Shown here in pieces: positions 1-11,207 of a stretch of DNA of 64,000 nt (the first letter of the stretch is position 1; each line of letters starts with the position of its first letter). The notes below the pieces were generated by a model. The model was not told the DNA's origin. It saw only the letters and a program-made list of their open reading frames with translations, and did no database searches. Position numbers and translations under genes: made by a program. This DNA is from Pegoplata infirma (taxonomy: Eukaryota > Arthropoda > Insecta > Diptera > Anthomyiidae), in contig OY992537.1 of the NCBI GenBank assembly GCA_963921195.1, positions 131,524,694-131,588,693 of the forward strand. Direction: 5' to 3'.

Positions 1-620
1 GTATATTCCCTAATAGAAGATATCACTATTCTTCGAACTATAATGCCTGATATATCGTATAACACTATAATGTTATAAACTGATTTCACATGCTTTTATT
101 TTCAAAGTTCGAATATAGGTAAGTTACCATAAAAATTTTTTGTTGTTCATATATGATCGCATAAATAACCGATTTTCAAATCAACAGATTGTAAGTATTT
201 ATATGTGGCTTTTGGCTCCTGTATACGAGTAATCGTAAAAACTAATAGCGGTGCGCTATGATAAGAAATTGATATAAATTTTGATATTTTTATACAGTTT
301 TGTTTTCGAGAAAACAAAAAAAAAACAAATAATGACTGCTTTAACAATGTACGAAAATAATAAAAATGATTTTGAAAACCCCCTGACTATTGGTATTTGC
401 CAACGAATTGAGAGTAATCGAATTTGTTTCTTGTACACGTAGTCTTAAAATTGGAGCAACATACACGAAGTTGAATTGTTATCACAAGACAAACCGATTA
501 TTTGTATTCGTCTATGTATGAGTTTTTTTTTTTTAATTTTCAGGGGTTCACAAACTAATCTATTAATAGGAATATAATGATTCAGATGTCTATTTGGAAT
601 TTATTACAGGAAATTGTTAA
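1..620. other. AT-rich sequence without a recognised gene
   Basis: Both strands have only short frames in AT-rich sequence. No TIR, tail or repeat unit was recognised. If the stretch at 621-803 is a terminal exon, this could be its intron; an AG follows a pyrimidine-containing tract near 609. Confidence 0.3.
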
Positions 621-803
621 CTGAAGTATTCCAAGAGAACCGCCATTAACTTTTATGTAGACGAAAACAAACCACAAAACCAAGTTTTATTCGAAGTAAA
701 GCGAGTTCCTTTTAAAATGAACTCGCTTGACGATTTCCCAATTAAGGCGGAAGTTGCTGAAAGAAAGTTTTTTATCAGAAAATATGTGGTCGAATTGAAA
801 TGA
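621..803 (+). CDS. Candidate terminal coding exon of an unrecognised gene
   Basis: From the stop at 618-620 the frame stays open for 60 codons to TGA at 801-803. It has no Met near its beginning, so it would have to be an internal or terminal exon; an AG at 625-626 could be its acceptor. The peptide is mixed and hydrophilic, unlike the Lys/Phe/Ile/Asn-rich translations of AT-rich noncoding DNA around it. It includes NFYVDENKPQNQ, FEVKRVPFKMNS and DDFPIKAEVAERKF and ends VVELK. Codons use all three positions sensibly (GAC, GAA, AAG, GTT, GCG). I do not recognise the family. A 10-bp inverted repeat (AAGCGAGTTC / GAACTCGCTT) lies inside it. It could also be a decayed TE reading frame. No upstream exon was found. 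Confidence 0.3.
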   Translation: MKYSKRTAINFYVDENKPQNQVLFEVKRVPFKMNSLDDFPIKAEVAERKFFIRKYVVELK

Positions 804-993
804 TGGAACAACTGATGCCTATCCTATGACTAGTTTGATATAAACTGATCATATAACAGGTATCAAGTGCAGTGGAAAAAATGTCAATTAATCAGAACTG
901 GAAGAAGGGCTGTTGCGAATATTAAATATTTTTTTTAACTTTGGGTCAACACTCAGGGGATGTCCCCTACTAATGCAATGCATTGTGTTGGTA
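804..993. other. Spacer before the LINE nest
   Basis: Nothing recognised. It separates the candidate exon from the 3' end of the LINE A relic. Confidence 0.3.
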
Positions 994-1364
994 TTATGAA
1001 AATAGGTTATGGGGAGAAAGATAAAGGGAGTAGTGTTTGTGGACATTTAAATTGAATTTTTCCAAATTATAGCTGACTGGGAAGACGTCTGCGGAGAGTT
1101 TATTCCACATACGGCTAGTTCGACCGAGAAAAGAATTTTCTCTATAATGCGTTGTGCGATTCATTGGACATTCGACAACGAACGGATGTGATCTGCTAGA
1201 AAGGCGAGTACTACGGGCATGCACCCATGTTTTAGGGATGAGTTCTCAGCTAAACACTTACCGAGGTTTTTGAGTTGAGTTGAGTTGAAGGTGGGTTGTA
1301 CAAGCCTTGAAAGATAGCTAGGCCAGTCCATGGCGCTCAGACTTAAAATAGTCCATTGTACCAT
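994..1364 (-). pseudogene. LINE A relic: C-terminal end of the reverse transcriptase ORF
   Basis: On the minus strand this encodes the C-terminal signature of a non-LTR retrotransposon ORF2 without RNase H. Visible parts are RSHPFVVECP, NRTTHYRENSFLGRTSRMWN and FPVSYNLEKFNLNVHKH, matching the family pattern R-x-FF-RT-R-WN-LP-x-VFP-x-Y-N-x-FK-x-NV. The more N-terminal part, about 1240-1364, is in another frame and degraded. Pieces of what is probably the same element lie at 3930-4018, about 5821-5916 and 8031-8187, in the right order and strand, so this looks like the last fragment of one LINE cut up by later insertions. Clade not assigned (CR1/Jockey-like organisation). Confidence 0.65.
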
Positions 1365-1425
1365 ACCCTAGAAGAAAGATTAGTAAAGAATGAGAGAAAG
1401 TTTAAAGAGAGTGAAAGGTGCTTGC

Positions 1426-3920
1426 TCAAAACTTCTCAGTTGCTTTCACAAACCTGAGAAATTCAGACAAGGGAAGTCCATGGACCATGTCCATCGACAA
1501 AATATCAGAGCCCGTTATCCGCAGTCTTGCTCTTGAGAACGCTGGGCAATAACAGACGTAGTGTTTTGTTGTGTCCTCATCCTCAAGGCAAGCTGCACAA
1601 AGAGGGTCTGATAAGACACCCAATCTCGTCATATGACGAGCACAGGCATTGTGTCCCGTATTTAGGGCAGTAAGTTTGCGACAGTCTTTTCTACTCAGAC
1701 TGAGTAAATAGTTTACCACTTTCTTGTCACAAAACATTTTGTATTCCTACATGTCAACTCATTGGACCATCTCTCCATGAAAATTGATTTCATGTGAGAG
1801 TCTATCCAACGCATCATCCACGTCAAGCCTATACCAATCTGAGGCTCCGGATTGTGAGGAATTGTATCGGTGCCAATGTTTGCCAAAGAATCGGCAATCT
1901 CATTTCCCCGTATTCCCCTATGACCCGGAACCCACAAGAGGCAGACCCTGTTCTCACATGAGACCTCATTGAGTCTGCGCCTGCACTCTTGGACAATTTT
2001 AGACGTTGTGATTGGAGAATCCAGTGCCTTGTGTGCAGCTTGACTGTCACTACAGATACCGATTTTCCTATCCCTCCATCTATTTTCAATTATCCAAGTC
2101 GCCACGTCCAAAATAGCAAACACTTCAGTCTGAAAAACTATTGCCATTTTGCCCATGGCATGAGAGTATTTGGTTTCGTCATCCAAATACCAATCAGATC
2201 CAGAACCAACTAATGTACTAGAACCGTCCGTATAGAAGGAGTAATTTCTGAGAGTAATTTCTGAGAAGTTTATCTGCATCACACCTGTCTTCCCTTCTCG
2301 GAAATTTAACACTGAACTTCCTACCAAACTCTATGCAAGACGTCATACTGTCTAAGGTGATATCAAACATCGGACAAAGTTCCGAAAGCCTATTAAATAG
2401 TTGACCATGTCCTGTATTGTAATCTCCATGCCATGATCCATTTTTAAGGAGTCTGCACAGAGATTTTATGGCTACCCCTTGGATATGTAGATCCAAGGGA
2501 AGCATCTCCAACATGGCGTTAAGAGCTGCACCTGGTGTAGTGCTCATAGCACCTGTAATCGCCAAGCAAGCTGCTCTTTGTAGTCCGTCCAGTAGAGCCC
2601 GTGTAGATTTAACTACCGTTCTCGGCCACCAGACCACCGCCGCGTACGTCACAAAAGGTCTAATGACCGCTAGGTACATCCAGTGCACCCCCGCAGGTCT
2701 TAGACCCCACGTTTTCCCAAAAGCTCTCCGACACTGCCAGAAAATACGGTGCGCCCGAGATACCTTAAGTTCAACATGTTTTGTCCACATTAGTTTATTA
2801 TCCAGAGTGACCCCTAAATACTTTACAACTGTGGACAGTTGAAGAGTAACACCCTTCAGCGTAGGAAGCTTAATACCCTTGTGTTTGGTCCTTCGCGTAA
2901 ACAACACAGTGTTGTCTTAGCTGGATTCACGGGCAATCCATGCCTGTTGCACCAGTTGTCCATCAAGTCTATAACAGTCTGCATTTTATTGCAGACCATT
3001 TCAAGAGACCTTCCAGAAACTAATGCACACACATCGTCCGCATATGCCTGTACGTGAACACCCAGAGACTGTATTTCCACCAGAAGTGAGTCGACCACAA
3101 AACACCATAGTAGCGGAGAGAGAACACCTCCTTGGGGCAGCCTCTGTTTACCTCAACCGTGACTTTTGTGCACCACTGACTTTCAGTGGTCAACAATCTA
3201 TTAGAGAGTATAAAGTAGATCCATTTGACAAGAACTGGATCCACACCATGCTCTTCAGCCGAAGCCTTCATAGAGTCAAAGGTGGCATTATCAAAGGCTC
3301 CCTCAATATCCACAAATACACCCAAAGTGTAGTTTTGTTTATCAAGGCCCTTCTCAATCTTTAAAACAAGATCATGAAGTGCCGACTCACAAGATCTACC
3401 ACTTTGGTACGCATGTTGCTGAGTATTTAAGGGGCACTCGACTAATGCTACCGACCTAATGAATTTTTTTAACCATTCGTTCAAGACTCTTCAGTAGGAA
3501 AGAAGACAAACTGATTGGTGTGAAACTTTTCGGCAAAGTGTAGTCCTTCTTTCCCGGTTTGGAAATAAAGACGACTTTGACATCGCACCAGGATAATGGA
3601 ACATAACCATGGGCCAAGAAGATTCTTTCAAGATTCTTCACAAGGATATCTCCACTACTCTTTAGCATAATTGGATTTATACCATCGGGACCAGGAGATT
3701 TGTAGTTATCGAAGGACGAAAAGGCGTACCTAATCGAATCTTCAGTAACTACCCTCGATGCTATATACCAGGACCAACCCGTGGCGACTGAAACAGGTTT
3801 TTCAGTAATTTCTGTTTTTGTCTCTGTCACTTTGCACCCTGGAAAGTGAGTGGACAACAGAATGTCATTGACTTCTTGTTGGTTTTCAGTATAAGTAATA
3901 TTGGTAGAAAAATTATGAAT
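1426..3920 (-). pseudogene. LINE C relic: reverse transcriptase plus RNase H, 5'-truncated
   Basis: Minus-strand non-LTR retrotransposon ORF2 of the RNase-H-bearing group (I/R1/LOA-like). Reading N to C: SPGPDGINPIML (RT finger, about 3660-3720), VFVDIEGAFDN (motif A), a damaged motif B where one base is missing and PQGGVLSPLL falls out of frame near 3130, AYADDV (motif C, about 3033-3044), thumb KYLGVTLDNKLMW, then RNase H with its four acidic positions (FYTDGS, FQTEVFAI, CSDSQAA, GNEIAD) and the cysteine/histidine tail GHNACARHM to CPAF. At least five frame changes (near 3470, 3120, 2900, 2320 and 1730) make it a pseudogene. The endonuclease half is absent, so insertion was 5'-truncated. 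LINE A fragments lie on both sides (994-1364 and 3930-4018), implying insertion into LINE A. Confidence 0.85.
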
Positions 3921-3929
3921 AACCCACAT

Positions 3930-4018
3930 TCCGAATGAGTCAATAGAGTTGGATACCCTACTGTCATTGATGAGATGTAACGCTCTCCTTTGCATCCGAT
4001 CTAGAAGCTTCAAGATAG
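3930..4018 (-). pseudogene. LINE A relic: short thumb-region fragment
   Basis: The minus strand reads ILKLLDRMQRRALHLIND then SRVSNSIDSF, the conserved block that in CR1/Jockey-like ORF2 proteins precedes the C-terminal RT-WN-LP segment seen at 994-1364. It is a 90-bp island between LINE C (ends near 3920) and the 3' tail of LINE B (starts about 4018), so it marks the old LINE A sequence between two separate insertions. Confidence 0.6.
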
Positions 4019-5820
4019 GTTAGGTTGTAAGTGGCTGCTGACGTTTTACGTCAGCACACATATACTCTGAAGTCCATTGTGATACCACGGTACTGCAATA
4101 GGTTTCCCTACTGGTCCCTGCCGTTAAACCAATTTGAGCTACTTATGAAACTTCTAAGATATTTAATTTTGACATCTGACGAATCAGAAAGAATGTGCTG
4201 CTTCCTAGAACCTTGTGAAGCATGTCTCTGACCAGAAAGTGGCGGGCACTGGCAGGTGAAGTGTTCGATAGTTTCAACTCCTCTTCATCCATGCAACTTT
4301 GGCAAAAGTCATTTGACGGCACATTTAATCGCTCTGCGTGCTTACTTAAGGGGGTTTTACATTGTTATACTTTGTGTATTGAAATGTATTATTCAAACCA
4401 AAACACATTTAAAATTGTATAATTACAAAGTATTATCCGTTGTCATTTTTAATTTAAAATTTTGCAAAACACACAAAAACATAAATTTTCTTTTCTCAAT
4501 TTATTTAATTTTGATTTTAATTATAAATAAACACAACAAAATAAAAAGTAGAAAGCAAAGTATTATGTTTTGAAAAATTTCAAAAAATTTTCTTTTACAT
4601 TATACATTTCAAAAATGTTAATTATACAAAATACATTATACAAAGTGTGACAATGTAAAACCTGCTTTATAAGATAGTGTCCGGTAATTACAGCAACCAC
4701 TGTCGATATCTCACCTCTTGAAAGCGATATCAGCTCACTTGTAAGCTTCTTATTAAGAGAAGGCCAGATCTGTAGTGCAGTCTCACAAAGTCGTAGATTA
4801 AGCTTGCAAGTTTCTAGAGGCATACCAACACATTTCAATTCTGTTGGAACCTGTAAGGTAGTTCCCAGTCTTGCAAGCTCATCGGCTTTGTAATTCCCTC
4901 GAATGTCTCTGTGCCCTGCGACCAAAATGCGTAGTATGTCAAATTGCGTGGCCATCTCATTTAAAGATGTGTGGCAGTTAAGGGCAGATCTTGTTTTCAG
5001 AAACATTGACTCCAGGAACTTAACCGCGGCTTGACTGTCAGAATATATGCTGAGATGTAGACATTTCAATTCAACCAGTCAGGCACTTCCCTTATTGCCA
5101 GCATCTCTGCTTGTTAAACACTTCAATAATCTTGCAATCTTCGAGCCAGGCTCAATACAAGCTCTTCCGAATTGACTCCAAAGCCCACTTGTTCGTGCAG
5201 CCTCGATCCATCAGTGTAAAAATCTATGGAATCTTCACAGTCCACATTTTGTGGTATTGTTATCTTCTTCAAGATCGTGCTATGGCCACAAACGCTGCTT
5301 CTCCATTGCAGTGTGCTATGAAGTCAAATTGCTGACGTAGTCGCATACTGCCTACCCACTATGTCCAATGGTATCAGGTGAAGGAGGATTTCTAATGCAG
5401 CCCTAGGTGTAGTGTGAAGAGCACCAGTGATGCACATCGACGTCATTATCTGAACCTTCGTGATAAAGACACAGTTCCCATTTATCTCTTAATCAGGCCG
5501 CCAGACAATGATTCCAAATAGCAGAATTGGATGAACCACTGTTTGATAAAACCAATGAACTACTTTAGGGCTAAGACCCCATCGTTCTCCAATATCCCTT
5601 TTACAGGAATATAAAGCAATCGTTGCTTTTCTTACCCGTTCCTCAATATTACGCCTGAAACTCAACTTTTTTTTTAGAAATACTGTTTTACTTGGATTAA
5701 CTCCCAGACCACAGCCTCTTGCCCATTTAGACAGATCTTTCAAAGAACTCTGAAGACTGTCCCTCAATGTTGGCAGATGCTTTCCCCTAGCCGCTTCCCC
5801 TAGCCGTCTATCTAGACCTT
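4018..5820 (-). pseudogene. LINE B relic: RT thumb, RNase H and 3' end, interrupted by a MITE
   Basis: Minus strand, I/LOA-like. In order: RGKHLPTLRDSLQSSL and GCGLGVNPSKTVF (after the catalytic RT motif, about 5650-5790), ERWGLSPKVVHWFYQTVVHP (thumb), TGALHTTPRAALEILLHLIP, RNase H with FYTDGSR (about 5200) and YSDSQAA (about 5040), then ITGHYLI. There the frame is cut by a 319-bp MITE (4349-4667) and resumes as SKHAERLNVPSNDFCQSC. One frameshift follows (about 4270), then ETIEHFTCQCPPL. In-frame stops occur at 5110-5130. The 3' untranslated end has a perfect 8-bp-stem hairpin (4037-4055) and a CCTAACC tail at 4016-4027. It is 5'-truncated near 5820. A second, more decayed copy is at 21240-22050. 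Confidence 0.8.
4349..4667. mobile_element. 319-bp TA-flanked MITE inside LINE B
   Basis: Terminal inverted repeats of about 30 bp share GGTTTTACATTGT and ACTTTGTRTA. They are flanked by TA at 4347-4348 and 4668-4669. Deleting the element and one TA joins the interrupted LINE B frame exactly, giving ITGHYLISKHAERLNV with no stop or shift. This fixes both ends to the base. The interior is AT-rich and noncoding. The TA duplication fits the Tc1/mariner superfamily. Confidence 0.85.
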
Positions 5821-5916
5821 GAAGCATCTGCCCAGATATGCGAGATGTATTCCATCTTCGGTCAGATACAGGCGTTTTAAGAAACCAAGATACTTGCAAA
5901 ACATGTTGGTTCCAAC
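5821..5916 (-). pseudogene. LINE A relic: fragment between LINE B and the hAT element
   Basis: On the minus strand this continues LINE A from 8031 across the hAT insertion at 5917-8022. Joining across the element gives CDVCWNQHVLQVS in one open frame, the block that in CR1/Jockey-like thumbs reads LGxxIxxDLxWNxHV. After a frame change, KYLGFLKRLYLT follows. The downstream part is weak. Confidence 0.5.
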
Positions 5917-8022
5917 CAGTGGCGGGTACAGCTTTTGGGTTTGGGGGGGGGAAATTTTGTTTTTTTTTACTTCGAAAAAAAATCATAAATTCACCTTGGA
6001 CGAGCAAAAACAGGGATTCGTTTTTTTTGCAATGGAAACCTATAAAATCATCAAATTCATTAGTTTGTGCTGAAGGAGGGTTGTTTTTCATGATCATAAG
6101 TAGATCGTTAAGGTATTTTTTTTTAATTTGTCTAAAAAGAAAATTGTACGTTTTCTTCTACATAGAAAAAGTCTCTAATTTAACACATTTGACGTATAAA
6201 AAGTCAAATCTAAAGCTTCTTCTTTACAAAAAATGCCCCAAAATCTGAGACTTTTTTCGTATAGAAAAATTTTCAGATTCTAAGAACTTTTTTCCACGAA
6301 AAATCTAAGATTCTGAAACCTTTTATAGAAAGTATCTCATATTTTAAAGCATTTTTAATAAATTTTTCTTATAGAAATGGTCTCAGGTTAGTATGTTTGT
6401 TTCGCACTGAAAGAATTTATATTCTGAGACCTTTTTTTCTTTAGAAAAAGTTTCAGATTTTGAGACCTTTTTTATAAAGAAAGAGTTTCAAATTCTCAGA
6501 CATTTTTCCTATAGAAAAAGTCTCAGATTCTTAGACCTTTTTCTTTTTAGAAAAAGTCCCAGATTCTGAGACCTTATTCCTAAAAAAAGTCTCCTTTTTT
6601 AGGAATAAGGTTTAGGAATAAGGTCCCATAGAAAAATTTTAGGTTCTGAGAGCTTTTTCTTATATAGAAAAAGTCTTAAGTTCTGTCACTTTTATCCCTA
6701 AGAAAAAGTAATAGATTTTTCCATTATAAAAAGTCTCAGATTGTCAGACCTTTTTACTTAAAAAAAAGTATCGATTCTGAAAAATTTTCCAATAGAAAAA
6801 GTCTCAGATTCTATGAGCCTATTCCTATAGAAAAAGTCTGATATTGTGAGACTCTTGCCAAAAGAAAAGGTTCCAGATTCTGAGACGATTTTTCTATAGA
6901 AAAAGTCTTAGATTCTGAGACCTTTTCTTAGGTATAGTCTAAGTATAAGTCTAAGATTCTGGCACTTTTTAAAAAAAAAATCTCGCAGATTTTGAGAACT
7001 ATTTCCTATAGAAAAAGTCATAGATTTTGAGACCGGTTTCCTATAGAAAAAGTCTCAGATTCGGAGACATTTTCCCTATAGAAAAAGTCTAAAATTCTGA
7101 GACCTTATTCCTATAGAAAAAGTCTTAGATTATAAGTCTCAGACATTGACACATTTTTCTTTTTACAAAACAATAAAATTCTAAGACCTTTTTCCTTAGA
7201 ATAAGTCTGAAATTAAGTGATTCTGAAACTTTTTTCCCATAGAAAAAGCCTTAGATTCGAATACCTTTTCCATTTCGAAAAAGTCTCAGATTCTGCGACC
7301 TTTTTCCTATAAATAAGTATCAAATTTTGAGACCCATAGGAAAAGACTCAGATTCTGAGACCTTGTTCCTTTAGAATAAGTTTGAAATTCTGAGACTTTT
7401 ACATTTTGGGAATTCTTCTACAAAAATCCGAAAATGAAAATTTTTGAAGATGTGAAAAATTTTAGAGTTTTCTGCATCTTTTCTATAAAAAAAGTCTCAA
7501 AATTTAAGACCTTTTTAATATAGAATAAGTCTCAGATTCTAAGACCTTTTTCCTATAGAATACGTATCGAATTCCGACACATTTTTTGTACAGAAAAGTC
7601 TCAGATTTTTCACAAAGAAAACTTTTTTTCCTCAAACATTTTCTTTTACGGATTTTTGTAGAAAAATTCTCAAAATATAAGTACTATTAAAAGATAGCAA
7701 AATTCATAATAAGATTGACAGATATTTTTTCACAGAAAATTTTCAGATTGAGTCACATTTTTTCGTTTAAAAATTTAAAAATTTTCCCTATAAGAACTTT
7801 CAGATTTTTTCTAAGAAAAATTTTCGGATTTCGAGATAATTTTCATTCGGAAATTTTTTCGAAAATTTTCTTCTTTCTTTTTTCTCCTTTTTCTTCCTTT
7901 TTCTTTCTTTTTTCTTTTTTCCTCTTTTTTCCCCTTTTTTTTTCTTTTTGAAATTTGGTCTGGGGGGGGGGAAATTTCCCCTTCCCCCCCCCCCCCCCCC
8001 CCCCCCCTTGTACCCGCGCATG
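5917..8022. mobile_element. Non-autonomous hAT element, 2,106 bp, satellite-filled
   Basis: It begins CAGTGGCGGGTACA and ends with the inverse of CATGCGCGGGTACA. It is flanked by a perfect 8-bp duplication GTTCCAAC at 5909-5916 and 8023-8030, diagnostic of hAT-type insertion. Both ends continue into G-runs (GGGGGGGGG at about 5942 and a long C-run at 7984-8007). No transposase remains. The inside is a degenerate minisatellite (6240-7640). It interrupts the LINE A thumb region. Confidence 0.88.
6240..7640. repeat. Minisatellite of about 33-36 bp inside the hAT element
   Basis: About 40 diverged copies of a unit made of GAGACCTTTTTCC, the palindromic core CTATAGAAAAAG and TCTCAGATTCT. The core TTTTCTATAGAAAA is self-complementary, so each unit can form a hairpin. 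The same core and arms form the satellite at 12740-15430. Confidence 0.85.
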
Positions 8023-8030
8023 GTTCCAAC

Positions 8031-8187
8031 AAACATCACATTGAATTTTCATACCTAGAACATTATGAGTGTCTGATTCCTCAACAGCTATACCATCCAT
8101 AGATGCAGAAGACGCTATTCGCAAGACAAATGTTGCTGTCATCTGCGAAAGAAGAGACAGGATTGAAATTTTGACTAAGAACGTTGT
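8031..8187 (-). pseudogene. LINE A relic: catalytic-core fragment of the reverse transcriptase
   Basis: The minus strand carries FADDSNICLA (RT motif C, about 8135-8165). After an apparent internal loss comes MDGIAVEESDTHNVLGMKIQ, a thumb-proximal block that continues across the hAT element at 5917-8022. Upstream (above 8188) the SINE and AT-rich simple repeats replace LINE sequence. Confidence 0.55.
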
Positions 8188-8201
8188 TAAGAAAAATAAT
8201 A

Positions 8202-8374
8202 TTTTTTTATTTTATTAAGAATTACCATATAATTACAAATCATATACTAATTTTACCTAACCGAGAACTGGTAACAATGACCTTCGGCTCGTTGTAGCGA
8301 AACAGACCAAGGCCTCTGGTGGGAATCGAACCCACGACCCCCAGACTCATAGGCTAGCACGCTACTGGGGCGCC
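8202..8374 (-). mobile_element. tRNA-derived SINE
   Basis: On the minus strand the first ~70 bp resemble a tRNA: box A-like TAGCGTGCTAG and a perfect box B, GGTTCGATTCC, inside a GTGGGTTCGATTCCCAC stem. A tRNA-unrelated body ending in an A/T-rich tail follows. Near-identical flanks TAAGAAAAATAATA (8188-8201) and TAAGAAAAATTATA (8375-8388) look like a target-site duplication. The 5' end GGCGCCCCAGTAGC abuts one copy and the tail abuts the other. It would be mobilised by a LINE; the partner is not identified. Confidence 0.75.
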
Positions 8375-8719
8375 TAAGAAAAATTATAATAAAAAAATAA
8401 AAAATAATAATAATAAAAAAAGTGCAGGAGAAAGAAAAGAACCAAACGGTACGGTACCTCTTAATTTAACCGAAACTCATCCGATGAGAACCCATCTATT
8501 ACAACCTCTAAATTTTTTATTTAGTTGAGATGTTGTTTTTAATAATACATATCCATAAAAAAATATTATTCCTATCTGTCAAATCTTTATCGTGTTCGAA
8601 AATGTATAAAAAAACGGCAAAAATACGTTTTTTGCCCTTTTTCAAATTTTTATATAATACATAAAAGATTACTTTTGTCGAATTTCGTCGATTGTCGGGC
8701 GAATTATGGATCGTTGTGG

Positions 8720-9270
8720 TCTAAAAACTCTAAACCTTTTACGAATTACAATTGTTTTTTTTCGAATTACAATTGATCTTTTACGATTTACAATTGATCT
8801 TTTACGAATTACAATTGATCTTTTACGAATTACAATTGGTCTTTCACAAATTACAATTGGAATCTTCGAATTACAATTGGAGTATTCGAATTACAAATGG
8901 AATCTTCGAATTACAAGTAGAATCTTCGAATTTCAATTGGTATTTTACGAATTACATCTATAAATGGTGTATTCGTTCGTTTTCGAATTACAATTGGAAT
9001 CTTCGAATTAAAAATGGTATCTTCGAATTACAAATGAAATCTTCGAATTACAAATGGAATCTTCGAATTACAATTGATCTTTTACGAATTACAATTGATC
9101 TTTTACGATTTGCAATTGATCTTTTATAAATTATAATTGATCTTTTACGAATTAGAATTGATCTTTTACGAATCTTCGTATTACAAATGGAGTCTTCGAA
9201 TTACAAATGGAATCTTCGAATTACAAGTAGAATCTTCGAATTACAATTGATCTTTTACGAATTATATCTG
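8720..9270. repeat. Minisatellite of about 21 bp (GAATTACAATTGATCTTTTAC type)
   Basis: About 25 copies in tandem, with variants AATTGGAATCTTC and AATGGAATCTTCG. Two sub-types alternate in blocks, so the array grew by local duplication. Open frames through it translate to LRITIDL repeats and are not genes. Confidence 0.9.
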
Positions 9271-9577
9271 TAAATGGTGTAGACTGTGCACAAAAATAAT
9301 TTTTGTAGTGTAGTGTAATCATAAAAATTTGGAAACCTCTGTTATTGTTTTTTTTATGTTTTTTGATAACATTTGTTTTTTTATAAAAAGCTTTACGTAA
9401 TTTATCATTATTACTTTTAGTAATAACTTTTTTTTTGGTTTTCACTACTGTTGACTTTGATTTTATGTTTTGTAGACGTGTCGACGCGAGTATCTTCATT
9501 TATTAAGTTCTCGATATGATTACCAACCTGTAATAATTTTTTTTTTATTTTTTAAAGTACTTATACATATGCACAGG

Positions 9578-11207
9578 CAGTGATGCCATTTTAGCACTTT
9601 TAGTGCTAGATCTAGCACTATTTTTTTGGACTTAGCACTAAAGTTTTGGAAAAAAGTGCCAAGTGCTAAGTTAGCACTTTTTTAAAATTTTTTAGCATTT
9701 TTAGCATTTTTTTTTACATTTTAATTTGTTTTTTTAAATCTCTTGTAAAAATTTTTAGCCTGCGGCGCTTCCTTTACACCTGTATAATGAAATAACTCCC
9801 AAATCGTATGGAATTTATTTAATGTTTTTTCTTAGGACTTATTTCATGGCACCTAATTGAAAATCAGAAATCCTAAGAAATTAAAAACGTATAAATTGAA
9901 ATTCAAAAATTTAGAAAATATAAGTTGAAATTCAAAAATTAAGAAAATATAAATTAAAATTTAGAAATCCCTGTTAAAATTCAGAAAACCCAATTGAAAT
10001 TTAAAAATCCACATAGAAATTAAGAAAAGATTGAAATTTAAAAATAATAATTGAAATTCAGAAAACCCAATTGAAATTTAGAAAACCTAGTCGAAATTTA
10101 GAAAAAATAAATTGAGAAAACCCTATTTAAATTTAGAAAACCCAATTGAAAAACAGAAAACCTTTTTGAAATTCAGAAAATCTAATCAAAATCAAGAAAA
10201 TCATTGGAAATTCAGAAATCCATATTGTAATTAAGAAGATTTTAATTGAAATTCAAAAATCGCAATTGAAATTCAGAATACCCAGTTTAAATTAAGAAAA
10301 CGCAATCGAAATTCAGAAAAAATGAAAGCTCAGAAAACCAAATTGAAATCAAGAAAATATATGTACCGGTTACACTAGTTTACAAATCAAAAGAAAAAAT
10401 TTATTGAAACCGTAACAAAAAAATTTGTTATGGTTTGTTTTAAGCCTGATCCTTAACTAAGATAACAAAGTCGGTTTGATGAAAATCTATGGGTTATCAC
10501 CAAAGTTATGAATTATTATATGAAAATACACACAAAAAACACTATGGTATTTAACCCAGATTTTATTCTTGTATTTTAAATACAAAAAAAAATTGAGAAA
10601 ATTTTTATGCATTGTTTCAAAAAATTTATTATAACTTTGGTGATTGCCCATAGATTTTTATGAAACACATTTTGTTATATTTGTATATGTTCAGGCTTTT
10701 GAGGTAAATAAAAAAAATTGTTAATTTGCAAAGATTCGTTAAAAAAAATTAAAAATGAGTTTTTTTATCAACAAATGAATTTTTTTGATCAAAAAATTAA
10801 TTTTTACAGTATATTTGTCTATCGCGCGTAAACTATTAAACAGATGGTAACGTGTGTAAAGTTTGTTGCAAATTTGATTAACTTTAATTTGGTTTTTATC
10901 ACGAGTAGATCGGAGGTACATTACTCAATATATAGGGAAAACAGTGAAAATAACTCCAAAAAACGCAAAACAATTTATTAGAAGTATTTTTTTCGATAAA
11001 ATTTTTAAGTTTAGCGGTCAAAAAAAAATATGTAGACGCAGTTAGTGCGCATTTTCGTTGTAAACTAGAGTTATTGTTAAAAATCATTATTTGTTAATTT
11101 AATAAATGAATAAAAAAATCTAGCACTTTTTTTTGGTCTGTAGAGCACTTTAGCACTTTTTTTTCTGCCATTTAGCATTTTTTCAAAATTCTCTTATGGC
11201 AACACTG
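9578..11207. mobile_element. Non-autonomous hAT element, 1,630 bp
   Basis: Ends are CAGTGATGCCAT and the inverse of CAGTGTTGCCAT. Flanks are a perfect 8-bp duplication, TGCACAGG, at 9570-9577 and 11208-11215. Subterminal TAGCACTTTT motifs repeat at both ends. Inside are about 20 copies of a 20-22-bp AATTGAAATTCAGAAAACCC-type repeat (9850-10370) and an inverted repeat (10442-10515 against 10622-10698). No transposase is seen. Confidence 0.88.
10442..10698. repeat. Fold-back inside the hAT element
   Basis: Arms of about 75 bp start AAGCCTGA and include AATCTATGGG and ATCACCAAAGTTAT in both orientations, separated by an AT-rich spacer. It may be a separate nested MITE; no clear target duplication was found. 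Confidence 0.5.

Noticed and set aside
5944..8010. Possible CRISPR-like array of short repeats
   Set aside because: Units are contiguous and diverged with no unique spacers, within a eukaryotic hAT element.
7715..8039. Lys/Arg-rich and Phe/Ser-rich frames over the G/C-run end of the hAT element
   Set aside because: They are translations of homopolymer and (TTTTC)n tracts; no start context or family.
8706..9129. Repetitive LRITIDL reading frames of 85 and 125 codons
   Set aside because: They result from a 21-bp minisatellite (a multiple of three keeps frames open); not a leucine-rich-repeat protein.
9221..9499. 92-codon basic frame on the minus strand
   Set aside because: Lys/Asn/Ile-rich as expected from AT-rich DNA; it runs into the minisatellite and shows no recognisable domain.
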